Below, in pieces: positions 23,821 through 36,940 of a stretch of DNA of 64,000 nucleotides. The notes below the pieces were generated by a model that was given only the letters and a program-made list of their open reading frames with translations, did no database searches and was not told where the DNA came from. Position 1 is the stretch's first letter; every line of letters begins with the position of its first letter. Both the position numbers and the translations under genes were made by a program. The DNA is from Setophaga petechia (lineage: Eukaryota > Chordata > Aves > Passeriformes > Parulidae): assembly GCA_024362935.1 (NCBI GenBank), contig JANCRA010000001.1, forward strand, positions 64,508,930 to 64,572,929. The letters run 5' to 3'.

Positions 23821-26325
23821 TTAAGTGTTTACATATTCATTTATTCTGCACTTTGTAAACTTGAGAAACCACAAGTCAAGGATGAAATTTGAATGGCTTC
23901 CTCTATCTGCAAGAGACTGCTGTTTGGGGGTGGCAGTGTTTACTTGGGCAGGCTGCTGATGTCTGCTCTTACCTGGATGTGAAGGTGCTTCCCAGTGAAG
24001 CCACAGGTGACCACTCCACAAAGGAGCCCTTGATGCAGCACCCCCAAGTCCAACATGAGGCACGTGCCCAAGTGCCCCCCTGAACTGATGTATTTCAACA
24101 GCTTTGGCTCAGGACACAATTCCCAGCTACAAGAAAGGTTACAATAAACAGCTGGGATGGCATTTGAGTGTTTCTTAACTTCAATTTGTGACCTGATTTT
24201 TTTCCACCAGGGACCAGGGAGTTTATTGCTATGAAAGGCTGGATCTGGGATTTGCATATTCAGCCCTTTCTACTGGATGAGTGCATGTCTGCCTCAGTCT
24301 TACAGGAGAATGCTGGTGATTGCAATTCTTTACTATTGAGATGACTTCTGCTTTATAACAGGAGAAGTTTTTTACTACAAAATGTGAAGTGGGGAGAAAG
24401 GAGGAAGTTTTCCATCAAAAGACAAAGAGAAATGATTGCTCTTCTCATAGATTGAAGTACTAACTGGATACATTTAAAGCAACGTAGTTCAGACCTCGGC
24501 TTTTTCTAATTATTCCCCTTCTCATAGGAAAATCACAATGATTTGATTGAAAATAGTAATTAGGAAAGTTGCTTTTGTGTTTCACATCATCAGCAATTAA
24601 TCTCTATTTTCCTCACCCAGCAGGAGTGAGGAAACTCAGGACTGCAGAAAGCCAGAGTAAGCATTTCCAGGCAACAACAGAGAAAGCCAACATCAACCTG
24701 CTGCTGCCAACAGTGAGCTGCAATACCTCAACCCTGCAGCAGCTCCCGGGTCAGGGAACGACTGCATTTGGAACACAATGTATCCTAAAATCCCCTCTTT
24801 CTATATCCACATCATACTGCTGCTGCTGTCTAATTCTTTGACGAGCCTCACCTCAGGGCCTCTTTAATCACTACCATTTCCAATTTTCTCTTGCTCATTG
24901 AGCCTGTGTGCTCAGGAATAATTTCCCCAGGGGAGAGCTCTCTGCATCTTTTTTTCAGGTTGATTCTCATTTTGCATTTCCAGTGCAATATACTTTTCTC
25001 ACTAGGCACTATTTTGTTCTTTTATGTCTCTATTCCTGTGCTGTTTATAGTACCTGTCACCTCAGTACCACCTACAAATTTTATTCATTCTTTTTCCCCT
25101 TCTCCAAAATAAAGCTTTTTTCAGTATTTATGATAAAGCATCTTTCCCTACCAAACCTTGCCTACAGAATAACAAGATCTCTTAAAACAATGACTTAGAG
25201 AAGTAATTTTGTTTAATTGTCAAACAATTGAGAAATGAGAAAGATCTCATTTATTTCCTTTACAGAGTCATTTAAACTTGTCTGGTTCATAAATTTGAAA
25301 AGTTTACAACTGAAAAATAGCACTATAATTCAATACTGTGAAGTCTGGAAAACAGGAACTGGTGCACATTTGTACCCTGTGGATAAAATATGTTCAATTT
25401 TCCCTGGTAAGGCTCAGACACCCATGTCAATGGCAATGTAAAACCTAAATTTGACTGCTTTTCCCTAACCATGGCTGGCTGACCTGTGCAGCATACTGAT
25501 ACATTCCCACTCTTGACAGTGCCTGACCCATACCTATGTTTTTCCATTAGGAGATTACAAGCATTTTTTCCTACAATCCTCCTGAAAACATTCTTACTGA
25601 ACAATAGCACAGAGTAATCACTTAAATCTATGCTAGGAGAATCGAGAGGCTTTATTTTCCTCTTGACTGTTGAAGAAATTGCTATGGTTTGGCAAGCTGC
25701 TCCTTATGTAAATGCTTTCTTCTCTCATCACCAATACAATGTCACAGTTATTTAAGGGTTTGCTACAATGCCACAAAAAAGCATATTTTGGTTGCACTTC
25801 AGACTGAAAAGGATTATTTTTAAATTGGTAAACAATGCAGTAGAGTGGCTGCAGAGTAAAGACCCAGAAAGGAGGAGAAAAAATCAGGTCTTTAGGGAGG
25901 TCCAGCCGGGACTATGGGGAGATGCCCTGAAATTTTTCCCTCCAGTGATTTCAAAACAGACAGAGCCATCCAGAAGAAAATCACTTTTTCAACATCCCTG
26001 CAGCAACAGGGCGCTGGTTGCTACAGAAAGGACAGTGGAAACCTGAGAAATATGGGAAGTATCAAAACAAACAGAGCTTTTAGGGAGTTGCTGCAGAAAG
26101 GTGGCCTTGCAATGTAATATTGCCTCTCTGTTACAGGTTTTAAAATTAACAGTGCAAGTTACAGCCTACCAGACAATCTGTAGGCAGACAGCACCCTACA
26201 GTATCCCATAAAGATCAGTTTATTCCAAGGAACAAATGTGCTGATAAATGCTATTCTAGAGCACAGAGATCCCTATGGAAGTCAAACTAAATCAGAATTA
26301 CAGTAATTAAGCTTGGTAGCCATAA

Positions 26326-26335
26326 GGGGGGGGGG
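26326..26335. repeat. Ten-base poly-G run
   Basis: An uninterrupted run of ten G in AT-rich surroundings. It is simple sequence with possible local structure; the length may be uncertain. Confidence 0.9.
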
Positions 26336-29300
26336 AGTGATTTTTGTAAGGTCACTGCAGATAAATACAGAGAATAGTTTAGAAATGTTCTGCAGCTGTG
26401 GGAAAAGCATTGCTACACTCCATCAGCCATAGATTCCTACAGAGATGGCACGGTTGAAAAGACACCAGCCTTGTGTGGAAGCTGGCTAAGTGCTTTCCCA
26501 TGTGCTTCCCATATAAAAGCTGACAAAGAAAGCAATGAGAGTTGCAAAACTAACTGATCTCCTGTAACAAAATTCTGCCTGATAGAGACAGAGAATAAAC
26601 CATCTCTGGGTCCCCAGGAAACATTATTAGTTAGGTGTAGGAGCTGCTGCCAGCAACATCCCCAAGTTCCCAGTGGGAAAAGCTTTTCAGTTGTTTCACA
26701 GGCCATGACAACAGGAGTTAAGGGCACCTCACCTCCCTGGACATGACTGGGAACTTGGCACACCCTCAAATGAAAATTAATTTTTATCCTTCCTCTCTGG
26801 CCAGACTTTTTCAAAAGTAAAGCAAGCAGGTTGTAAAGCAAAAGCAGGTTCTACTGGAACAGAAGTTTAAAGCAGAAGTCTTGCGTACAGCCAGCAAACA
26901 GAGCAGTGTTGTACAAACCCAACCAAATCCTGCACAGCTACAATAAGCAGTGCCTATCAGCCCAGGGAGGTCATGGAAGTGCAGATGAGCTCTAGTGCCT
27001 TTCCACTGGCTTTGCTCTCACAGGAGTCTCACCATCTGTCTTCCCATGACAGGTGTGAATATATGAAGTCAGCTTGCAAACTTCTGATGAAATTAATGGG
27101 CTGTTTTATTCTGCTTCACGTGATCCAGAGAAATGTGTCTCCATGTACTGAATTGTAAGTATGACAGTAAAACTTAGAGAGGATATTTCATTGTCTGAAA
27201 CTTCTTTATTGCAATGGATCTACTGGCTTACAACCATGGCTTTACACTCACTATTATTCACTTCTCCTGTCCTACACAACTTTATTCTCCTGGAATAACA
27301 AGGACTCTTAATCTTTCTATTGCTAGAGTTTAACGAGGAATCTCTTATCCCATGAAGGTAAGCTGGAACCCAATTATCCACCACTTGCCTCTGTGAGTGG
27401 GTAACAGGATAACACCAGAGCCCTCTGAAAATATTCAGGTAACACTTTAATAGGACTTTCCATAGGCAAAGCAGCGTGAAGAGAATCAATCCTGTTACCA
27501 CTTCGGTAAGCAGAGGATGTATCACTACTCCAACATTACTAAAAGAAAAACCAAGGCTGAGAAAGCAAATTTTCAAAAAACCAGATGGCTAAAATTCAGG
27601 ATTAAATTCAGAATTAGGTGATCAACAGTCACCTGATGATCACATTTAAGTATTTTCTAACCCAGGCTGCTTGTTTAGATATCTGATGGTTTCTGATTGA
27701 ATTCTGTCATTTAGTTTGATGGCCTGTATTGTGGTTTGCCATTAAAACTGAATTACTCCTCAAACAAATAGTCACATTTCCAAACTCAAAATTGGTTTTC
27801 AGCCATTTAGACAAATGCTTATAGATCAAGTTTGCCAACAGTGTGCACATTAGGCTTAGTAAAGTCATTCATTACACAGTATGAAGAACAGAAACAAAAG
27901 GATGCAAACACAGAAGACAGAATTTGTAACCCTCAAGTAAAACATCACTGCAGTTCTACTCCATATTTACACCCAATACTGGACCTCACATGTCTTCAAA
28001 ATATTCATGTCCCACCTTAAACACCTGTAAAAATCTATCTCTGTGAGTTTACTAAAAATACAACTGGGTATTTATTTCCCTGTCCGTGGCCTCTTCCATG
28101 GGCATAAACTTCAAAGGGGTTACCCATTGTAGCTCTAGTAATTTCAGCAGTGCTGCTGATTTGTCCCTCAGCTTGTAAGAATAATAAAAATATTCCTTAA
28201 GAATTTTTCTCAGCTTAAAATGTACTAAGTTTGGATTAAGCTATCGGTTTATATTACAACAATAAATTCATTTCAGTTCAAAATTCAGAGACAAATTAGA
28301 ACTAATTATATTTTATGAAAGGAAAAGCTCTAACACCTTTTCAAATCCAGACTTAATTTGCTTTTGATATATTAAACACAGATCGTGTTCACATTTTAAT
28401 CTGGACTGTGCTAACTTGATGAAATTACATTAGATGCAATGGAGAAAATGTTCTTCTGAGTGTGAATTATTGTAATGGTATTTGCTAAAAATGAAAGAAA
28501 GAAAGAATCAATCACAAAGCACTACCCTGATTTATGGATACCCTGACAATTCAGTCCCATTAAATCTTAGGGAAATCAAGTGAGAGGTGTCTTGGCCAAG
28601 AAGGTATCGGTGATCTCCCTCTGCTTTGGACAACTTTGCTTTCTGCATTTGAAAGTTGCCCCCACAATCCTAATGCACATTTACATTTCTGAGAACAAAT
28701 CTATGAGCACTGAAGTGAGTTTCTCATGAAAACCTTTGCTTTAAAATGAAAATGTACTATGGCAAATGGGGTCTCCAGCCCACCCACCCTCTCTACTTTC
28801 TTTAGCCATAATCCTTTGGGACTATATTTTTCCTCTTCCCACATTTTCTGCACTGAAACTGGTGACACTGTTCCTGATTCAGTGCCATGGAAACCTAAAA
28901 TTTTTTGTCTTTTCAATCTCCTTTCTGTCATGGTTGTTGGCTGAGACTAAGTGGTCTGCAGGGTGCCAATCACCGGGAATATGGTCCTGCTATTGGCAAT
29001 AACTAGGTGTTTAAAAAAAACTGTCTTAGATCTGTTTCCTGCTTTTTAGTAGTGTACTGGTATGTGTGATGTTTACCCTGGAAAAATATTCCAGTTAGGT
29101 TGTTGTCCTGAATGATGCCCCATAAGAAAGGAGTACATCAACATCAGAGGATGCAGGCAGAGCATGGAATCCATTGCTGGGCCTTTGACTGGCGCAGCTG
29201 GCCCACAGCAAGAGTCTGAGCCAGGCAAGATGCTTGGCTGAGGGTATTCAGAGGGAAAAGAAAAGATGGTGACAGTGAGGCTGGCTTCAAATTACTGCAC

Positions 29301-32300
29301 AAATTCACCTCAGTAACACTCATTCCTGGGCTGTGGAAGTGATGCCACAGAATTCACTTAGGAATCCTAAATTTGTTAGATATGTGGGGAGTGATGGGAC
29401 AAGGATATAATTTTCCATCTAGTTCAGACAAGGCAATTGGGTCAATGACGTTTTCCCCCATCTGCCTCTTCTTGCCTTACCGCCAGTAGTCCCTCTGCCA
29501 AATTTGCCCTGGGTTACAATCTGTGCAATCAACCTGGGAATCAAGATGAGACTGCTGGCTGCAAATAATCCCAACAGGATGAGGAAGGCTGGATAAATGT
29601 TGTTGAGGACTGGCAGGTACTGCACAGCGTGGAGCTTGGCAGGGTGGTACAAGAGCTGCTGGTTAGGCAGTCCATGCCCTGCCTCTGGACTGGGAATGAG
29701 GGCCCAGCAAGTCTCTGAGTAATTACCTGGCTCATTATCTGCCAGGTATGGCTTTTTCTTCATGCTGCTGCACAGAGTGTTAGCTGAGGCTGGCAACACT
29801 ATGGTAATGGGGGCTAATATTTTACGTGAGCTGTAGAAAATACAAGCATGGAGATAACCTGGAGTTCATCCCCCTGCTCTCTCTGTGCCTGGCAGTTAGG
29901 AAGCAGCAGTCACTCACCTGTAGGCCATTAAATGTAACACAAGACTGGCTTCTCCAAGTACCTGAACAATTACTTCTATCAATCAAAAATTCTGAAGTTA
30001 TTTCCTTGAGGTAAATAAAGCCATTAGAATGAAAACTTTTAGAAGTGATAGAGATAATAACTGAACTGAGCTCTCAGTTGATGACTTACCGTGGCAGAGA
30101 ATGGGCTTTGCTTATGTGTCGAGCACTGTAACAGCCATAATTGCTAATGTCCTGTTGTCCTAACATAAAAGGCCATGGATTTTACAGAAACAGCAAAGCA
30201 CAAGACAAAAAGCACAGAAATAAAACAAATGGTCTATGAGAATCATCTGTTGTCTCTCAGTAAATGGCTGGCAGCAATTCCATTTGCTTACAATCTTGAC
30301 AAGCATCTCCTCCTCTGACAGAGTAACTAACATGCCTTAGCAGTAGCTGCAGAAGTAGCCCAAAGTGATTAAATCTCACTCTTTCTTGCAGGAAATTGCC
30401 TGTGAGTCTTGTCTCACAGCTACATTATGTCTCATTATAAGTTCAGTCTTCTATATAGATTGGACTTCAGTATAAGAATCCCACAGAGCATCTGCTGTTT
30501 AAAGTTTCCTACCAATATGTTGCAGATACAGGAATATATTATATATACATTACTGGAAATCTGAACAGCTTTAATCACGTCTCAAGAACAGTTGCTCTGT
30601 AATTGGAAATGTCTTTGTTTTTATTTCCATATTTTCTTTACTGGAACCAGAGATGCTGAGAGCTTCTTTTTGTCACTTTGCTCTTGAAGGTGCAGGCATT
30701 GTATTAATTCAGTGAAGGTAAACACCTCCAACCTGAGGCAGCCAAAGAAATCCCTATTTTTTTAAAGACAAAATTAAAAGGAGATTAAAATTTAAAATGT
30801 CTGGTTAGTGTGTATCAAATTTGCTAAGGTGACGCAGGGTCCATAACTCCTCAAACAAGTCGTAACTCCTACATAGACTGAAATAATGAGCTTCTCTAAA
30901 TTCTAAGAATGTGTAAAACTAAAAAAAAAAAAAATCTGTTTTTTTCAATGAGGCACATCCCAAAATTCTAGAAGTAAATATACAGACAACTTTAAAGTAG
31001 AAACTGCTTGGAAAAATATTTTAAAATTTTTCCATATTTTACTACAGCTTTTATTGCCTTTTTAAAATCTTAACCTTTTAATCACAAGCTGTCTAAGCTG
31101 TCTTTCAGTGCTGGGCTGAAAAAGAGATTCCACCTTTCCAAAAGCCTTCTAGACAGACTGGGACTCTGATTCTGGACCAGACTGCATGGGATGGGTCTTG
31201 TAGAGGAAGAAAGATTCCTGTCAGACCAGGTCTCATTAGCTCACCATCTCCAACAGCCACCACACAGTACTGAAACTAAAAGAATGCTGCTGCTACCCTA
31301 GAAGGGATTTGGGAATTCAGACTGGTCCTTAAGAGTACTCGGCAGGGCCACTTCTGCCTTGTGGTGTCAGCAACTATTAAAAGGGTAAGTAACTGTCTCC
31401 AAGGGGCCCAGACCTGTCGTTGTGCCACAGGCATGCCGTAAAGGAGCTGCAGCAACAGCCCTGAAATGACCTTTTATGTTGCAATGGCACATTTTCTGCA
31501 CCATAGAAAAGGCAGGGACTTGAACTCCCCCCAGCAGCACTATGCATTCCTGAACAGCCACCACAGCCAAACGAGGCTGTACCTGCTGGGAAGCTCTGTG
31601 ATGCTGTTCTCCTAAAATTCATCACTTGGGAATTGTGAGGAATTACTGTAAATTGACACTGCAGAAACGAGGGTTTGGAGCAGACTCCTACAGTAGTAAG
31701 AACTGCCTCAGATACTGAAAGGTTTAGTATTCAGAGGTGAACTTAATCATTACAATACATTACTAAATGTAACCATTTGTTACTGTTGTCTATTTTCTAT
31801 ACTTGTAGTGTACAGTAGAAGATACCTAAAGGCTTCTCTTAGAAGTGATGAAATCTTAAGGTTTAACATTTCTCCCTAAGGAAGCCCTCTGTAGAAAATA
31901 TCACCTGTCCTGGGGAACAGTAACTGCTGCAACCATTCCCTTTAGCAACACATATTTACCCTTGCAAACCAGTTTATCCAAAATGACTATGCTTACTCAG
32001 GTGAAATGTGCTACAGATGTTTATAGGGATGAACACAACTGGTTTTCACTTACTCACAGAGAAGTCCTTTAACCCTGTATTATGCCTTGATCATAATGAA
32101 AATGAAGTAATCAAAAGGAAGAAATGAAAAGGCAGAACAGAAACCAGAGAGGAGAGGGCAGCATGGTGCAAACCCTATTCTCCCTCCTGCCTGCATGCAG
32201 AAGGTGCTGAACTCCATTACTGTACCTGCTTGGCACAGCCATTCCTATACAACTCCCTTTTCTGCAAGGATTATTTGAATAACAGCAGCTTCTACAGATC

Positions 32301-33635
32301 CCTCAAGACAACTTTATTCCAACTCCTAGGCAAGCACAGGAGAAACATCCCTGCCCAAGAAGACTGGCAATGTGAAGAGATCAATGACAAGGCAGAAGGA
32401 TATTGTATCCTACCTGAGTGAGGGACAAGACAAACAGGAAAACTTCAGCTGAAACCTCCCATTCCCTTAGCAGCCTTACCACAGCTCCATGCCCAGGAGC
32501 AATCCATAGTGCATTCCATGGAATATGGAGTATTCATTACTCTATCATACATTTCAGCAGAAAAACAACTGGTAGCCCCCCATTACTCCATCAGGATTCC
32601 CTGCTATTCCTCATACAAGCCAGCTCTTGGGTAATCATGGTCACAGTTCTCCCCCTAGGCCCAGCCAAGGACAGGATCTTTCTTCAACTTTCTAAGTGAA
32701 GTGGAAAGAGAAAATCCAGAAAAAGAGGAAATGAAAATAAAATGCTTTTTGGAACTTCTCAAAGCTAGTCTTTGTATGAGCAGAAAACATAGTGAAATAA
32801 ACAGCACTTGGTGACAGACCTGTGCAACACCTCTGCCCACCTGCATTTCAATGGGACAGACTGACATTCTCATCCCTGTACTTCTGACAGAGCACAGCTG
32901 TACTGCCAAGGGAAAGCGGCTGCTGCTTTGGAACAGACACAGTGTAGGTGGACAAGAATAACCACCCTCCTGCTCTGCTGTCAATAAGCCTTTCCTAAAG
33001 AGCCACAAAAGAACAGTGTGCAGCACCAACACAGACATTTAACATTTATTGACTGAGCAGTACAAAACCATGCTCGCAAGTTCTGGGGTACTTAATGTGG
33101 AGGAAATGTGGCCCTACCTTAGCTACCTGCTACAGCTACAGCATCCCAAAAAAATCTCTGTAGGATTCCTGCCCCCCTTTATTTGTCTCTCTGCTATATT
33201 CTGTCAAGGCATCAAAATTAATAGTAGCACACTGATAGAACCCAAACTGGTTGGAAGATCCAGTACATGGTATCCAGTCAGTCCAGTGTGATGGATTTAA
33301 TTCATGCAGCACTTATTATTATTCCCAAGCTTTGCCTGTCAACAGGGAAAAAAAGGATAGATCTGAAAAGCAATCAGGCAGTTTTCAGAAAGACAAATCT
33401 TGCAGTAGTTCTACTTGCTCCCCTACCTCCATTAGTTTATTTTTTTTTTCTTCACTCTAATTTCTGTACTTTTCATCTCTCCAACACTGGCATCATAATA
33501 AAGGGCAGCTGTTGTCAACTGAAGTCCGTTAAATTTTCTGGCAATTTCTGTAGCATATGCACAAAGGTTTTACCTAGAGCATGATGACACCATTCTCTAA
33601 TGGGCAAATTGTCAATCCAATATGAGGAAGCACAT

Positions 33636-33686
33636 TTAAAATACTAAGGATTCTACATGCATACTTAAATTACTAAGGATCCTACA
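33636..33686. repeat. Two-copy direct repeat, period 29 bp
   Basis: A 22-base unit at 33636-33657 recurs at 33665-33686 with two substitutions. The shared core is TACTAAGGAT followed by CTACA. It is a small, slightly diverged local duplication. Confidence 0.85.
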
Positions 33687-36600
33687 AGCTAACACACAGA
33701 CCCCTTATTTTAGAGTTTGGGGCTACGTTTTCAGGTAGCTTTTCTTTCTCACATGTTTTGTGAGATCTATATTTTGCTTTATATTTTCACAGTTAATGGC
33801 CTAATTTTGCAGGAAGAGCCCTGCATCTAAACAGAAGTTTTTGGATAAAAGCAGTAAGGGCACTGTGAATCCTAAAGTTTGAATGGGACTCCAGGGGAAA
33901 CTTGAGAAGTCCATGGAAACCCTTAAATATTACTAATTACAAAGAAACCATATCATTTTAGTGCATTTTGGAGGCACGCATCAGGCAAGGGCTGAAACAC
34001 TTTTAAGAAATTGTCCTGATTTTACTCTTCCCAAACATGTGCCTATGTCCAGTGATGAAAAGGGAATACCAAGGTGTATGGAGCCCTGAAGAAGGCCAAT
34101 TTCTACTTCTGATCAGCATGTTGGCGTGGCTTAGCCTGCTCTCTTTTTCCTTGAACCTGGCTTTCTAGAAGCTTCTCTTGAGCCATGAACAAGGAATTCC
34201 TGATGTGCTGACCAACACACAACAGTACAAGAACACTGGGAGGTTCCAACTCCTGACATCAAGCACCAGTCCTAAGAGCCAACTGAGTTGAAGACTGCCC
34301 TGGCTGGGGAATTCATGTGAGAATCATTTCACCATGATTTAACCCCTGTGCTTACTGCCTGTTCAGCAATCACATTTTGCAGAGCCTCAATATTAACGGG
34401 GGGCTCCAGGGCCACTACAGTGTGAAGGCAGCTACTGAACCCAGTGGCTTTCTAACATCCCTGAAAAGGTGACTTGTTGGGGCAGTTTTTGATTTTAATC
34501 CATTTTTAGCAGATATTCTCTCTGAGTTCTCTAATGTACGTGGCATTGCACAATAAAAGTTTAAGATTAATCCCATGCACCAGACACACACCTTTACTGA
34601 GGTTTCAGGAGAAGTCCCTAGTTTTCTCATTACTTCATCACTTAGGTTGTTCAAATGTTGGATGAGGGTATTAATTCCTGGTTTTGTCTGGTGCTAACAA
34701 CAGGGTAATAAGGCTCATCTTGGAAATATTAATCTGTGTTCGTATGTCAGCTTTAGTTTCCATCTGGGAATTTGACTCCCTGCTCCACATTCCCCCATGG
34801 CTAAAGGCCAAGGTTGCAAAAGTAACGTATGGCTACACCTGCACTGCCATCTGCTGCACAGCAAAGCCCTTCCAAGATCACAGCAGTGGGGCAGGAAGAC
34901 AAGGAGAAAAACAACACTTTTATACTGAAAATGAGAATTGCATACCTCAATTTATATAATCACCGTTTATCATATATGCAGTCTGAGATATACCTTCATT
35001 GACTGACAGGAAAAAAGGAGGTCTCTGACTCCAAAGTCTTGGAAGTTACGGTCACAATCGCTCTCCTATTTTGTGTGTCTCTTTTGGAAGGGCTGCAATC
35101 TCTCCATGACAAGGCTGATGCCCCAGCAGAATGTACTTCACATGGATTTCACTAGCATGGCACACATGACATACAGAGCTTAATTTTAATTTATGTGTAA
35201 AGAGGCAGGAAGGCTCGGGCAAAAAAAAAATCTCTTTGTAGTTTCTTTGACTTTATATTTTGATCTATTTTATTTCAGAATAAGATTATACTAGAATGAA
35301 AATGAAATTAAGATATTATTCAGTGAGTCATGAAAACAGATTTTTTGGATTGGACAAGCATTAGAAGGCATGGCTATTTGCACTGCACTGGGGGATGATG
35401 ATTACTTTAGATTTAGATGACAAATAAAATACCAGAATCAATCATTAAATTATCCTTCCAAGCAGGATGTATTAATTTATTTTTTTCAGAAAGAAACTAT
35501 TAGTAAATAGGTAAAGACCTAGTCCCAAACCTCCAGTATACCCAAAATAGCCACTCTGAGAGAGGTTTCAGAGATGTCAAGGAAAGGGTTGCTATCATTA
35601 TACATACAAGTTTTTAAATTACTATGGTGATGCATACTTGCAAAAAATCTTAAAACCAAGCTTCCCAAAAAATTAGTAGAGGTTTCTGAGTTGTTTTTAA
35701 CATGACTCCTAGGCTTAAGAGCGGGGGTTTCACAAATCAGGGTCATAAATAATTTCTGACTGTACATAAAGGTAGACAAGCTACTGCTGTCATTAAGCCA
35801 GACTTCTCATCAGATGCCTGAAACTCTGGATCTTCATGGAAACCCAGGCTAAAGGGCCCCAGTCCTTCCCACTGTTCCATGACAGAAAGGTTATATTCAG
35901 CACTTTTCTTCAGCCAAGTACACCCACGACACTCCTGTTCTAAATCAAGTAACTGGTTACATCAATGCTCCCACCTCACAGATTTCAGCAAATGAAAACT
36001 TTCATGCTCTTCAATGAACATCACTGATACCATGTCCTAATCTTCCTGATGATTTGCTGTAGGCAATGAACTTCCACACCTTCCTCCCTCTTGCACAGGA
36101 TGCTTCCTGAAGCATTTCTTTCAAGGGCTGGATGGTCTGGAGATAGCAGAGCTTGTGACTGGATGTGATAGGAATCACCTCAGGCTGTACACAAGGCTGT
36201 CCTGGCCTCCAAACACTGATTTGGTTTTGTACCCCAATCATCCAAACCCCATGACCATGCACCTCTCTCTACCACCCAGCACCATTGCTACATGCACCAG
36301 GAACACAGAAATGATTCCCAAGAGGGAATAAAAAAATCCCATAATTCAAAACCACTGAAGGAACTTCAGCTGCACTAAGAATAGGCATTCTGAAAATCTG
36401 CATCCTATTAGTTCTATTAATAACTCAGTGTTCAAGTCAGTATTGACTATTGATTATGCATCAATAATTCATATGGAAGCATGCTCAGCTCCCTAAATGC
36501 AAGGTGAGATCAGAAACGGGTTTCAAAACCACAAACACTTATTTATCACAGCCACAGGAGAAAATAAACTCTCAGGCCAAAACCAGGATCCAAAGCTGAT

Positions 36601-36940
36601 CGTTTGCTACTGCTTCAATTTCGTCTTTGCTCTCCAGAACAAACTTAGTGACCAAACGGAGGTTACAGGCACCTAGTGACATGACAGCGTTAGTTGGTTC
36701 TTACAAAAATTCCCTTTTCTTTTTGCAACTCTTGCCTTGTTTCTGCCAAAGGCGGTGCTTGCACTCCGGCCCTGCTGAGCCCGCAGCCAGACAGGCTGAG
36801 ACAATAGCTCCAAAGGAGGTGCGAGTGCCCGCCCACTGCCGAGTTGCTCACTTCGGAGCCTGGGTGTGTTCATTTACATGCTAACGCTATTAACGAGTAA
36901 GCGAAACACAAATGGAGTTGGTTTTTTTAAGGCAGCTGCG
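36601..36940. promoter_or_regulatory. Isolated modest CpG cluster, possible regulatory element
   Basis: About fifteen CpGs fall in roughly 340 bases, against a background where CpG is rare for tens of kilobases. GC content rises at 36750-36870, and CpGs continue into the AT-rich part at 36880-36905. No exon or recognisable ORF is present. It could be an enhancer, an orphan CpG island or the start of a noncoding RNA. Weak CpG content continues to about 37.4 kb. The clustering is seen; function is inference. Confidence 0.4.

Larger units (their letters stand above)
17413..36600. other. Intergenic, no gene recognised
   Basis: A gene-poor, AT-rich stretch. The largest open frames are about 134 codons (26.44-26.84 kb, minus) and 126 codons (29.42-29.80 kb, minus). 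Neither resembles a known family or is flanked by a convincing pair of splice sites. Visible structure is limited to the simple and duplicated sequences listed separately and a 14-A run at 30921-30934. A quiet AT-rich block at 28.18-28.46 kb could be conserved noncoding DNA but cannot be judged without alignment. Confidence 0.6.

Noticed and set aside
23701..23892. Plus-strand ORF rich in K, N, Q and T.
   Set aside because: It is the translation of an A/C-rich simple repeat.
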